Shown piece by piece: positions 45,399-54,912 of a stretch of 64,000 bases of DNA; within the stretch, counting starts at the first letter, position 1; the number at the start of each line of letters is the position of its first letter. The notes under the pieces are model-generated. The model was not told the DNA's origin and ran no database searches. It worked only from the letters and a program-made list of their open reading frames with translations. The position numbers and the translations under genes are program-made. Source of the stretch: Mycobacterium lentiflavum (lineage in GTDB: Bacteria; Actinomycetota; Actinomycetes; Mycobacteriales; Mycobacteriaceae); NCBI RefSeq assembly GCF_022374895.2, contig NZ_CP092423.2, forward strand, positions 3,658,001-3,722,000, given 5' to 3'.

Positions 45399-48300
45399 GT
45401 GACCGTCGGTTCCACAGAAAGTGCGACTGCACTCCTTTCCCGACCCGCCCCACCGGCCGGTTTCGTGGGATCACGCGAATACAGCCTGCGGTTGGCGAGC
45501 CTGGCTGGATTCGCCGTCAGGCACAAGGCGCTGGTGATCGGATCCTGGGTGCTGGTCGCCGTGCTGCTGGCCGTGCTGTTTCCCCAGCTGGAGACGGTGG
45601 TGCGCAAGCAGTCGGTGAACCTTCTCCCGCGAGATGTTCCGTCGTTGCAAACAGTGGACCGGATGAGCGCGGCCTTCGGTGAACAGGGTTCCAAGACGGT
45701 GGTGTTCGTCGCGATGGAAGACCCCGCCGGGTTGACTGCCTCGGCGCGGCAGCGCTACGACCAGCTGCTGGCGCGGCTGCGCGCCGACACCGGCCATGTC
45801 TTGCTGGTGAAAGACTTGCTGGCCGATCCGGTCACCGCGTCCCAGGCAGTCAGCCGCGACGGCAAGGCGTGGTACCTGCCGGTGGGTGTGGCCGGCACGT
45901 TGGGCGATCCCACCGCGGCCGCATCGGTGCAGGCGGTGCGCGCCCTCGTCGCAGAGGTGTTCGCCGGCTCGTCGACCACCGCGTACGTGACGGGCCCGCC
46001 GACGACGTTCAGTGACATGATCGCCTCTGCCGAACACGATCTACTGCTGATCTCGATCGCAACGGCCGGGCTGATCGCGTTGATCCTGCTGATCGTCTAC
46101 CGGTCGGTGTTCACCGCGCTGCTGCCGCTGTTGGTGATCGGGACAAGCCTGGCCGTGGGGCGCGGTGTACTGTCCGCGCTCGGCGAAATCGGCATGCCTG
46201 TCTCCCAGTTCACTGTGGCGTTTATGACCGCGATCCTGCTCGGCGCGGGCACCGACTACACGGTGTTTTTGATCAGCCGATACCACGAGCAGCGCCGCGC
46301 CCAGGTTCCCGCCGATCAAGCCGTCATCCACGCCACCGCCAGCATCGGCCGGGTGATCCTGGCCTCGGCGGCCACCGTGGCGTTCGCCTTCTTGACCATG
46401 GTGTTCGCCCGCCTGAGCGTGTTCGCCGCCCTCGGTCCGGCCTGCGCGGTCGCCGTGCTGGTCGGGTTCGCAGCCACCATCACGCTGCTGCCACCGGTGC
46501 TGTCACTGGCCGCTAAAAGAGGCATCGGCGAACCCAAATCTGACCGCACCCGGCGCTACTGGAACAGCGTCGCAGTCGCGGTGGTCCGCCGGCCGGTACC
46601 GCTGTTGATCACCAGCCTGGTCATCCTGCTGGCCCTGACCGCGGTCGCGGCGACCATGAAGATCAGCTACGACGACCGCAAAGGCCAGCCGGCCGGCACC
46701 GCCAGCAACCAGGGCTACCGCCTGCTGGACCGCCACTTCCGCAAAGACAGCATCGTCACCGAATTCCTGGTCGTGGAAAACCCGACCGACATGCGCACCG
46801 CAAAGGGGCTGGCCGACCTCGACGAAATGGCCTCCCGCATCGCGCAAATCCCCGGCGTCACCAAAGTATCCGGAGTCACCCGCCCCACCGGAACCCGCCT
46901 CGAACAAGCCCAACTCTCATGGCAAAACGCTCAGATCGGCGACAAGATGGCCCGCGCCGTCGCCGACGGCAACACCCGAAAAGACGACCTCACCAAACTC
47001 ACCAACGGCGCCAGCCAACTCGCGGAGGGCCTGGCCCAACTCGACACCACCCTGCGCACCGCCCTGACTCCGCTAACCGGAATACTCACCCAGGCCCAGT
47101 CTGCCGCCACCCAGGCCCAGCAGTTGCGGCCTTTGCTGCAACAGCTTTCGGCCACCGCCCCCGCCGTCGATCAAGCCATCCAATCCGGCCCCGGGCTGCG
47201 CCCGTTGGCCGACCAAGCTCAAAACGCCATCGCCGTCCTCGACCCCCTCGCCGGCGCCCTCAACAGCTCCCCGTGGTGTGCCACCACACCGCAGTGCACC
47301 CAGATCCGTGACCAAGTCCAGATTCTGGTGAGCCTGCGTGACAATGGGTTCTTCACCGAGGTCGCCGACCTCGGCGACCGCTACAACCCCGCCACCAACG
47401 CCACCGTCACCGGCACCCTCACCAACGTCCAGTCCGCCGTCGGCGCACTGGACAAAGCCTTCGGAACCCTCGGGGACCCCGCCGACCTTGCCGGCAACAT
47501 ACGGCGCCTTTCAGACGGCGTCGGCCAGCTTGCCTCGGGCGCCCAAGCACTGGCGACCGGCGTGCACACCCTGGCCGACAGCAACATCGACATGCTCTAC
47601 GGGATGAGCCAGATCGCCATCCAGCTGCAAAACTCTGCCCGGGCCAGCGCCCGCTCGGATTCCTCCAGCGGCTTCTACCTACCTGGCAACGTCTTCGAAA
47701 ACCGCCAATTCGCCGACGTGGCAAAGCAATTTGTCTCCCCAGACGGTAAAACCGCGCGCTTTGCCATCGAATCCAATTTCGACCCCTACAGCGCCGAAGC
47801 AATCCACCTCGCCCACCAGATCACCGACATCGCCAACGCCGCCCGGCCCAACACCGCGTTAGCCCACGCCACCATGTCAGTGGCCGGATTCCCCGCCGTC
47901 AACTCCGACATCCAACGCCTGCTGCGCGCCGACTTCGCCCAACTGGCCATCGCTACCCTGCTCATCGTCGGGCTCATCCTGGTACTGCTGCTGCGCGCTG
48001 TGCTGGCCCCGCTCTACCTGCTGGGCACCGTGGTGCTCAACTACCTCGCCGCACTGGGCATCGGCGTGCTTCTATTCCAATGGGAGCTGGGCTATCCCAT
48101 CGCCTGGCCGGTGCCCCTGGTGGCGTTCATCATCCTGGTCGCGGTCGGCGCCGACTACAACATGCTTCTCGTGTCGCGGCTGCGTGAAGAATCAGGACGC
48201 AATATCCGCGTCGGCGTACTACGTACCGTTGCCAACACCGGCTCGGTCATCACCTCAGCGGGACTCATCTTCGCCGCCAGCATGTTTGGCCTGATGGTCG

Positions 48301-48482
48301 GCTCGGTGGCCATCATGGTCCAAGCCGGATTCATCATCGGCTGCGGACTGCTGCTCGACACTTTCCTCGTGCGCACCCTCACCGTCCCCGCCATCGCCAC
48401 ACTCCTACGCCAAGCCAGCTGGTGGCCCAACACACCGCCCTCGACCACACCCCCGCACCCGCCCGGCCACCGCCCGCGGTGA
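45399..48482 (+). CDS. MmpL/RND-family lipid transporter
   Basis: The protein has 1,027 residues from the GTG at 45399 (GGAGG 5 bp upstream). A first transmembrane segment near residues 45-65 (ALVIGSWVLVAVLLAVLF) is followed by a porter domain. A block of five helices (~205-370) contains the typical GAGTDYTVFLISRYHE motif. A long Ala/Gln/Thr-rich soluble stretch (~520-690) is probably helical. The second porter domain and the second helix block (~840-1010) carry VGADYNMLLVSRLREE. The two GxDY motifs are the proton-relay signatures of MmpL exporters of envelope lipids. It is not one of the well-known MmpL types I can name. Confidence 0.92.
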   Translation: MTVGSTESATALLSRPAPPAGFVGSREYSLRLASLAGFAVRHKALVIGSWVLVAVLLAVLFPQLETVVRKQSVNLLPRDVPSLQTVDRMSAAFGEQGSKTVVFVAMEDPAGLTASARQRYDQLLARLRADTGHVLLVKDLLADPVTASQAVSRDGKAWYLPVGVAGTLGDPTAAASVQAVRALVAEVFAGSSTTAYVTGPPTTFSDMIASAEHDLLLISIATAGLIALILLIVYRSVFTALLPLLVIGTSLAVGRGVLSALGEIGMPVSQFTVAFMTAILLGAGTDYTVFLISRYHEQRRAQVPADQAVIHATASIGRVILASAATVAFAFLTMVFARLSVFAALGPACAVAVLVGFAATITLLPPVLSLAAKRGIGEPKSDRTRRYWNSVAVAVVRRPVPLLITSLVILLALTAVAATMKISYDDRKGQPAGTASNQGYRLLDRHFRKDSIVTEFLVVENPTDMRTAKGLADLDEMASRIAQIPGVTKVSGVTRPTGTRLEQAQLSWQNAQIGDKMARAVADGNTRKDDLTKLTNGASQLAEGLAQLDTTLRTALTPLTGILTQAQSAATQAQQLRPLLQQLSATAPAVDQAIQSGPGLRPLADQAQNAIAVLDPLAGALNSSPWCATTPQCTQIRDQVQILVSLRDNGFFTEVADLGDRYNPATNATVTGTLTNVQSAVGALDKAFGTLGDPADLAGNIRRLSDGVGQLASGAQALATGVHTLADSNIDMLYGMSQIAIQLQNSARASARSDSSSGFYLPGNVFENRQFADVAKQFVSPDGKTARFAIESNFDPYSAEAIHLAHQITDIANAARPNTALAHATMSVAGFPAVNSDIQRLLRADFAQLAIATLLIVGLILVLLLRAVLAPLYLLGTVVLNYLAALGIGVLLFQWELGYPIAWPVPLVAFIILVAVGADYNMLLVSRLREESGRNIRVGVLRTVANTGSVITSAGLIFAASMFGLMVGSVAIMVQAGFIIGCGLLLDTFLVRTLTVPAIATLLRQASWWPNTPPSTTPPHPPGHRPR

Positions 48483-49686
48483 ACTGCATCGCCGCGCCGG
48501 GCCCGTCGGGTAACGCCCCCGCCAACAACATCGGCATCTGCCACAGCCGCAAACGGGGGACTGTCCGAACAACGGTGGATCTGATCTTGGTCTGACACGC
48601 CGAGCGGTGCTTGGCGGGAAGGACTGACGATGTCAGAAACACTCGATCCTGTGGCGATGGAACTGGATCAACGGCAGCTGGCTGAGCAGCTGCTGGCGCA
48701 GGCGAAGGAACAAGGAGTCGAATTGGTCGGCCCCAACGGGCTGCTCAATCAGTTGACCAAGAACGTGCTTGAGACCGCGCTGGACGCGGAGATGGCCGAG
48801 CACCTGGGTTATGACAAGCATGACCCAGCGGGCCGTGGCAGCGGCAATTCCCGAAACGGCACCCGGGCCAAGACGGTGCTCACCGAGATCGGGCCCGTCG
48901 AGATCGAGGTGCCCCGTGACACCAACAGCAGCTTCGACCCGCAGATCGTCAAGAAACGACAGCGTCGCCTGACCGGTATTGATGAGATCGTATTGTCGTT
49001 GACGGCAAAAGGATTGACGACCGGCGAGGTCGCGGCACACTTCGCCGACGTCTACGGCGCCACCGTCAGCAAAGACACCATCAGCCGGATCACCGACAAG
49101 GTGGTCGGCGAGATGGCCGAATGGTGCAACCGGCCGCTGGAAGCGGTATATCCAGTGGTCTTCATCGACGCCATCTTCGTCAAGATCCGCGACGGGCAGG
49201 TCACCAACCGGCCCATCTACGTGGCCGTGGGGGTCACCTGCGCAGGCGAGCGCGACATCCTCGGGCTGTGGGCCGGCGAGGGCAGCGAAGGCGCCAAGTT
49301 CTGGCTGTCGGTGCTCACCGAGATCAAGAACCGCGGCACCGGCGATGTGTGCATCGTGGTCTGTGACGGATTGAAAGGATTGCCCGAGGCAGTCAACACC
49401 GTCTGGGACCGAGCGATCATCCAAACGTGCGTCATTCATCTGTTGCGCAACACCTTTCGCTACGCGTCCCGCAAGTACTGGGATCAGATCGCCCGCGACA
49501 TTCGGCCGGTCTATACCGCGGCGACCGAGGCCGCGGCCAAGGAACGCTTCGTCGAATTCACCGCGAAATGGGGTCCCCAGTACCCGGCGATCATCCGGCT
49601 CTGGGAGAACGCCTGGAGCGAGTTCGTGCCCTTCCTGGACTACGACGTCGAGATACGTCGGGTCATCTGCTCCACGGATGAAATCG

Positions 49687-50904
49687 TCAAGGTGAGCGGT
49701 GATTGGTGGCGGGTTTGCGGGGTTGCCAGTGGGCGACGAGGACTTCGTAGGCACGTTCGGCCTGTTCGACGACCGCGTTCTCTTCGTCGCGGCGGTGCTT
49801 GCTGTTATAGGCCGCGCCGGGCTGGCGGTAGTTGCCGCGGCGTGACGGCGCCCCGGCGGCCAGTTCGAGCTTTCGGCGCTTGTGGGTGACCAGCCCTGGT
49901 CGAGCGAAGGCGTAGTCCTGGTCCTTGGTCACCAAATGCCATGCGAGCACCGTCATCTTGCGGGCGGTGGCCACGATCGCGGTCTGAAATCCGCGTCGGG
50001 ATTTGATGCGCTGATAGAACGCACGCAAGGGCCCTGGTGCGCGACTGGCCGACCAGGCCGCCTCCACCAGCACACCACGCACATGGGCGCGGCCGGCTTT
50101 GCTGATCCGACCGTGCACCGGCGCGGAATTCCCGGACTGGCGCACCTTCGGGTTGAGCCCGATATAGGCCACTAACTTGTCGGGATCGTCGAACCGAGAG
50201 AAGTCGCCGACCGCGGCCACAATGGAGATGCCGGCGATCGCATCGACACCAGGGATGGTCATCAACCGGGCCACCATCGGATCGGTGAGCGCTTCTTGGG
50301 CCAGCTCTCTATCGACCAAAGCGAGTTCATGGGCGTGAAAGTCCAACTGACGCAACAACGCCTGCACGCTGGCGCGTTCATCGGCAGGTAACGGCTGACG
50401 CGAGAGCCAGTGCCGACCGGTCTTGCCAAACAAATCCGACACCGGCGGCGTCGGTGCGAGGTTACGGGCCAGGATCGCGTGCACCTGATTCTTCAGCCGA
50501 GTCCGTTGACGCACCACGTGAGCACGACGCATCACCTGCCGGCGCAGACTGCGGGTCCGATCGTCGGGCAGCCACACCGGTGGCAGAAAATCCGCTGCCA
50601 GCAACTGCGCCAAGATCCGCGCATCGACCTTGTCGGTTTTCACCTTCGCCTCGGCGATCGCCCGCGTCTTCGACGGGTTCGACACCACCACACGGGCCAC
50701 CAGCGGTGTGAGCAGAGTAGCGATCGCATCGCTGTTTCCGGTGGCCTCCAACGCCACCTCATCATCCGGGCGTAGTTCAGACGCCCACGCCCGCAATGCT
50801 TCTGGCGTCACTCCGATCTTGCCTTCGTCGCGGAGGATCCCGTCCTCGACCACCGCCAGCTGCGCGAACTCGCGGTGCACATCCATGCCGACATATCTGA
50901 CCAC
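49687..50904 (-). CDS. IS110-family DEDD recombinase, copy 3
   Basis: The protein is identical to those encoded at 21586 and 24499. Because the host flanks are pure type a on both sides, this insertion is best explained as an event independent of the one in type b. The gene is intact from the GTG at 50904. Confidence 0.9.
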   Translation of the reverse strand: MVRYVGMDVHREFAQLAVVEDGILRDEGKIGVTPEALRAWASELRPDDEVALEATGNSDAIATLLTPLVARVVVSNPSKTRAIAEAKVKTDKVDARILAQLLAADFLPPVWLPDDRTRSLRRQVMRRAHVVRQRTRLKNQVHAILARNLAPTPPVSDLFGKTGRHWLSRQPLPADERASVQALLRQLDFHAHELALVDRELAQEALTDPMVARLMTIPGVDAIAGISIVAAVGDFSRFDDPDKLVAYIGLNPKVRQSGNSAPVHGRISKAGRAHVRGVLVEAAWSASRAPGPLRAFYQRIKSRRGFQTAIVATARKMTVLAWHLVTKDQDYAFARPGLVTHKRRKLELAAGAPSRRGNYRQPGAAYNSKHRRDEENAVVEQAERAYEVLVAHWQPRKPATNHRSP

Positions 50905-51170
50905 CGCCTGGTTCTCCCTTCCGTGCTGATCACTTGGCCGGGGAACCGCTGGGACGGAACGACACCTACGGATACGCGCTCGCAGCGCAGCCGGACAAGT
51001 CGCAGGGGCGGCCAACTACTAACACGGGCTCGCAGCCCATCGAGCAAGAACGGCCTGCCCATACGTGTTCCCCGAAGGCCCCTGTTCCGGACGGTCGCAC
51101 CGTATGCCTAGTACGTCTGACCAGGCAAGACAGAACCACGTGGGCCTCCACCCCATTTCATACCGGGTAC
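50905..51170 (-). ncRNA. candidate bridge RNA leader of IS110, copy 3
   Basis: It is the same 266-nt leader as in the other two copies. The host target next to it has one mismatch (C to G change in TGCTCCAC/TGCTCGAC) to the TGCTCGA element, which would still allow guided insertion if the guide tolerates it. Confidence 0.48.
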
Positions 51171-51493
51171 CAACGCCGTGGAGTCGATCAACGCCCGCTA
51201 CCGGCGCGCGATTCGCGCCCGCGGGCATTTCCCTACCGACCAAGCTGCCCTGAAATGCCTGTATCTCGTTACCCGATCACTAGATCCGACCGGGCGAGGT
51301 AGGGCACGATGGGCAATGAGGTGGAAGCCCGCACTCAACGCGTTCGCAATCACCTTCAACGGCCGGATCACCCCGACCGGCAACTAACAAATGCCAAGGT
51401 CGGATCCACCGTTAATCAGACAGCCCCGCAAACGGTCGGAGGGGTGCCTGCGGCCACGAAGGACGAGTCGAAAGCCGCCTGTGAAGCTCAGTT

Positions 51494-51605
51494 TTAGTCG
51501 TTGAGCCGGTAGACGGCGTGGGCGATGTAGGTGGTTTTGACGGCGCCGCCGGGGGTTGTTTCGATTTTCATGAGTGCGTGGATGCGGACGCGGTCGCCGA
51601 CGGCC
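51494..51605 (-). pseudogene. C-terminal fragment of an unidentified protein
   Basis: The minus strand encodes GLAVGDRVRIHALMKIETT and PGGAVKTTYIAHAVYRLND followed by a stop. This looks like the last ~37 residues of a MaoC-type dehydratase or another hotdog protein, but the piece is too short to be sure. Its upstream part is replaced by the IS3 fragment. Confidence 0.35.
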
Positions 51606-51850
51606 AGGCCCCGGGAGTTCCGTGAGGGGGCTGTTCGGATCGTGCGGGAGACGGGTAAGTCGATCGCCGCGGTGGCGCGGGACCTTGGGGTCCATGAGGG
51701 CACTCTGGGCAATTGGGTTGCCCGGGACCGTGAGGCCCGCGAGGGCCGCGGGGAGTTGACCCGCGACGACGTTGAGGAGCTCAAACGCCTGCGCAGCGAG
51801 AACGCTGAGCTGCGGATGGAGCGTGATGTCCTCAAGCGATCAGTGGTCCT
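51606..51850 (+). pseudogene. IS3-family orfA fragment
   Basis: The frame encodes PREFREGAVRIVRETGKSIAAVARDLGVHEGTLGNWVARDRE and the leucine-zipper segment LKRLRSENAELRMERDVLKRSVVLWV. The N-terminal few residues and all of orfB are missing. It ends exactly where the 16-bp-arm palindrome starts, suggesting that the recombinase element inserted into it. Confidence 0.82.
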
Positions 51851-51884
51851 GTGGGTGTTATCCCGACATCGGGATAACACCCAC
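51851..51884. repeat. perfect palindrome at the end of a recombinase element
   Basis: The arms GTGGGTGTTATCCCGA (51851-51866) and its complement (51869-51884) have only CA between them. It could be a recombinase-bound terminal palindrome or a transcription terminator; no T-run follows on either strand. Confidence 0.85.
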
Positions 51885-51967
51885 TATGCCGAGCACCGGA
51901 TTATGCCGAGGACGCCGCTGAATCGTCTGCGCGGTAAGGGATCTGTGTCCATGCACTCGGCATAATC
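51885..51967. repeat. inverted recombinase-site-like repeats
   Basis: TATGCCGAG at 51885 is repeated as GATTATGCCGAG at 51899-51910 and inverted as CTCGGCATAATC at 51956-51967, at the very end of the integrase gene. Three copies in 80 bp next to tyrosine recombinase genes suggest recombinase binding sites. Confidence 0.7.
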
Positions 51968-52955
51968 AAAGCGCCTCGAGGAACGCGAGCAGGGTGTCGG
52001 GGGGTCGGTATCGGCCCGGGGTCGCATGGACGGGGGTGGTGCGAGCGAGGGCGCGTTCTTTCAGGCGGAGATCTGCGTGCAGATAGATCTGGACCGTGTC
52101 TGTTTTCTCGTGGCCGAGCCAGAGCGCGATCACTGATGTGTCCACGCCTGCGCGCAATAGGGTCATGGCCGTCGAGTGGCGCAGGACGTGCGGGGTGATC
52201 GTTTTGGCATCGATGGAGGGGCAGCGCTGCCGCGCCGTGATCGCGTGGTTGGTGACGAGCAGCGCGACCGCGTCACGACTGAGCGGTCGACCGCGGCTGG
52301 TCGGGAACAACGGATCCTCGGGTCGGCCTCGTCGTTCGGCCAGCCAGCCCCGCAGCACCGCGACCGTCTCGGCAGTGAGCGGCGTGCAGCGCTGTTTACG
52401 TCCCTTGCCGACACAGCGCACGTGGGCCCCCGCTCCGAGATGGACGTCTCCGCAGCACAGCCCGGTCAACTCGGAGACCCGCAGCCCGGTCTGGACCGCG
52501 ACCAGCAGCAGCGCGTGGTCGCGACGGCCTATCCACCGGCTGGTGTCCGGAGCGGCGAGTAGCGCGTCGATTTCCTGGTCGTTGAGGAAGGACACGACAG
52601 CACGGTTGCAGCGTTTGGGTGGGATGGCCAGCACCCGAGCGATGAGCGCGGCGTGCTCGGGGTGTTGCAGTGCGGCGAATCGGAATAGCGAGTGGATCGC
52701 GGCCAGGCGGGTGTTGCGGCTGCGCACGCTGTTGGCGCGCTGGTATTCGAGGTGGTCGAGGAACGCGCCGATCAGCGGGGCGTCGAGGTCCTCGATCTGC
52801 ATTCGGGCCGGCGGTGTGCCGGTGCGCTCCGCGACGAAACCGAGCAGCAGCCGCAGTGTGTCGCGGTAGGAGGCGACGGTGTGTGGGCTGGCGTTCTTCT
52901 GCCGGGCGAGGCGTTCGGTGAAGAAGGCCTGCAGGGTCGGGGCGAGCGCGGTCAT
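51966..52955 (-). CDS. tyrosine recombinase (last gene of a RIT-like set)
   Basis: The protein has 329 residues. The core-binding domain is ERLARQKNASPHTVASYRDTLRLLLGF. The catalytic residues are Arg in VQTGLRVSELTGL, His-x-x-Arg in TPHVLRHSTAMTLL, His in WLGHEKTDTVQIYLHADL and the Tyr in the same segment. Its ATG overlaps the stop of the upstream recombinase by 4 bp. Overlapping tandem tyrosine recombinases are typical of RIT (recombinase in trio) elements, of which this would be the third gene. Confidence 0.85.
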   Translation of the reverse strand: MTALAPTLQAFFTERLARQKNASPHTVASYRDTLRLLLGFVAERTGTPPARMQIEDLDAPLIGAFLDHLEYQRANSVRSRNTRLAAIHSLFRFAALQHPEHAALIARVLAIPPKRCNRAVVSFLNDQEIDALLAAPDTSRWIGRRDHALLLVAVQTGLRVSELTGLCCGDVHLGAGAHVRCVGKGRKQRCTPLTAETVAVLRGWLAERRGRPEDPLFPTSRGRPLSRDAVALLVTNHAITARQRCPSIDAKTITPHVLRHSTAMTLLRAGVDTSVIALWLGHEKTDTVQIYLHADLRLKERALARTTPVHATPGRYRPPDTLLAFLEAL

Positions 52956-53829
52956 GAGGTCGCTCCGGCGTGGCGCTGCATCCGGTCGGCGGCGAGGGCG
53001 AGCAGTTCTGGCGCGGCCGAGAGGTACCAGTAGGTGTGCCGTGGGTCGGTGTGGCCGAGGTAGGTAGACAGCAGCGGCAGCCGTGCCTGCACGTCGGCAT
53101 CATCGCGATACCAGTCGAGCAAAGTGTTTACCGCGAAGGTGTGCCGGGCGTCGTGAATGCGCGGGCGACATGCCGGGCAGTGTTGCCCGATCCCGTTCTC
53201 GCGCAACAGCGTTCGGAACGTCTGTGACACCGTGGTGGCCGCCAGTCGGGCACCGGTGGTGGACACCAACAACGCGCCCGTGCGCGGATGCGGACACAGC
53301 CGGTCCCGGCGCGCTGCGTAGGCGGTGAGCGCGGCCGTGGTGGAGGGGTGCAACGGCAGTTGTCGGGGCTTGTGGAATTTCGCCTCACGTATCGTCAACA
53401 CGCCGGTGGCCGGGTCGAAATCGCCGCGGTCCAGACTCAGCGCCTCCCCGCGCCGCAGCCCCGTGGCGAACACCAGCCCGATGAATGTCTGCATCGTCGC
53501 GGCGGCCAGCGGTGAGCGCAGCCGCCCGGCCCCGGCCATCAAGGCGGCGACATCGGCGTCGGAATACAGATACGGCGTGGCGCGCCTGGTGCGGGTCGGC
53601 AGCACATCGACCGGCGGCACCTCGACGGCCGGATCGAAGGCCTGCACCCAGCGGGCGAAACAGCGCACCACGCTCAGCCGTTGCGCGTGCCAGGTTGAGG
53701 AGCTACCCGGCGGCATTGTGGCCCACTGCACCGCCAGCTCTGTCGTGATCGTGTCGGTATCGGCCGCATCGGCGAAGTCGACGAACTGCTCGAGCAGCAG
53801 CCCCGCGCCGGCGAGCTTGATAGCAGATG
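52952..53829 (-). pseudogene. tyrosine recombinase, 5' end lost at an IS110 boundary
   Basis: The frame is open from the IS110 junction (~53829) through KLAGAGLLLEQFVDFADAADT and the catalytic domain. It has FATGLRRGEALSLDRGDF (Arg), RIHDARHTFAVNTLL (His-x-x-Arg), YLGHTDPRHTYWYLSAAPELL (His and Tyr), and a Cys-containing IGQHCPACRPRIH. No start codon precedes the N-terminal part, so the first residues were removed. The expected first recombinase of the trio is absent altogether. Confidence 0.8.
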
Positions 53830-53838
53830 CTCCTATAT

Positions 53839-54912
53839 TCAGGCAACGATTTTTGTTGCCTTTCTTGACGGCTGAATGGCGTGGAAGATTTCGCGGGCGA
53901 GGTAGCGCTTGAGACAGCGCATGACCTCGTTTTTGGTTTTGCCTTCGGCGAGGCGGCGCGCCATGTAGTCACGGGTGGGTTGGTGGCGGCGCAGCCGCAC
54001 GACCAGGATGACATGCAGCGCCCGGTTGGCATCACGGTTGCCGCCGCGGTTGAGTCGGTGTCGGACGGTTTTGCCGCTGGAGGCCTGCAGCGGGCTGACT
54101 CCGCAGAGTTTAGCGAAGGCGCCATCGCCGTTGATCCGATCGTGGTTGTCGCCGATCGCTGCCAGCAGCGTGGCGGCGGTGTCGGGGCCAACACCGTAGA
54201 CGGCGCGCAACTGCGGTGCGGCGGTGGCGGTGATGGTGTCGATGTGGTGTTTGAGCCGGGCGGCTTCGACGTCGAGTTGCTCGCAGCGCGCCGCCAGTGA
54301 TTTGATCGCCATCGTGATGGCATCGGTTGGACTGCTTGGCGTTTCGGACTCAGACAACTGTTTGCAGGCCTGGATGAGACGCTTTTTGTAGAGGCCGGCC
54401 AGCTGTTCACGCAGCGCTGCGGGAGCGGTGACCAAAAGGTCCTGCAGGGCGGTGTAGGCCTTGGCGCGGGCGCGCACCGCACTGGTACGGGCCACCCGCA
54501 GCACCCGCACCATTTCGGCAGCACCGTCGGCGGACTTGGGGTCGCCGAGGGCTTCGCCGGCCAACACGATCGCGGCGGCTCCGGCCGCATCAGCATCGTC
54601 GGATTTGCCGTAGCGTGCCCGGCGCTGCCGTTTGGGGCGGCCGACCTCGGTGACCGGGATGCCCTCGGCGCGCAGATACCGGGCCAGGCCCGCGCCGTAG
54701 TGGCCGGGGCCTTCGATACCGACGATGACAAGCTGGCCCAGCCCGTGAGCCCAGGACACGAATTGGCGGTACCCGGCGGTGCTGGCTGCCATGCGGTGGC
54801 TGCCCAGCGGACGGCCCAGCTGATCGGCGGCGTGGGCGACGTGGAACTGCTTGTGCGTGTCGACACCGACGGTGACCTGTGGTTGGGTGGATGCGGCGAT
54901 GGTGGATTGCAT
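53839..54912 (-). CDS. IS110-family transposase (different subgroup)
   Basis: The protein has 357 residues. DEDD features are VTVGVDTHKQFHVA (Asp), VIVGIEGPGHYGAGLARYL (Glu) and YGKSDDADAAGAA (Asp pair). The Transposase_20 region is AVYGVGPDTAATLLAAIGDN, followed by GVSPLQASSGKTVRHRLNRGGNR with the conserved Ser. The gene is intact and ends about 10 bp from the truncated recombinase gene, consistent with IS110 layout. It is distant from the copies at 21586. Confidence 0.88.
   Translation of the reverse strand: MQSTIAASTQPQVTVGVDTHKQFHVAHAADQLGRPLGSHRMAASTAGYRQFVSWAHGLGQLVIVGIEGPGHYGAGLARYLRAEGIPVTEVGRPKRQRRARYGKSDDADAAGAAAIVLAGEALGDPKSADGAAEMVRVLRVARTSAVRARAKAYTALQDLLVTAPAALREQLAGLYKKRLIQACKQLSESETPSSPTDAITMAIKSLAARCEQLDVEAARLKHHIDTITATAAPQLRAVYGVGPDTAATLLAAIGDNHDRINGDGAFAKLCGVSPLQASSGKTVRHRLNRGGNRDANRALHVILVVRLRRHQPTRDYMARRLAEGKTKNEVMRCLKRYLAREIFHAIQPSRKATKIVA

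Larger units (their letters stand above)
49676..51170 (-). mobile_element. IS110-family element, copy 3
   Basis: The 1,495-bp element is at the homologous point. The left flank is TGCTCCAC rather than TGCTCGAC, so one base of the recognised target differs here. The AC core is at 49674-49675 and 51169-51170. Confidence 0.88.
48630..51387 (+). pseudogene. IS256-family transposase, type a, split by IS110
   Basis: It is identical to the copy at 20529 until about 49617. The ~60 bases before IS110 then read WSEFVPFL with many synonymous differences, while copy 1 reads WNEFIPFL like type b. This copy therefore seems to be the unmixed type a. The 3' part (51171-51387) is the same as in copy 1. The conserved Glu (in VESIN) is again cut off by IS110. 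Confidence 0.9.
48557..51427 (+). mobile_element. IS256-family element, type a, copy 2, carrying an inserted IS110
   Basis: It has the same 2,871-bp structure and orientation as 20456-23326, with the 8-bp duplication GCAAACGG at 48549-48556 and 51428-51435. The different target duplications show the two copies moved independently. Confidence 0.93.

Noticed and set aside
20448..51435. A composite transposon made of the two IS256::IS110 copies and the genes between them
   Set aside because: Each copy has its own perfect 8-bp target duplication, and the outer flanks do not match each other, so the copies inserted separately.
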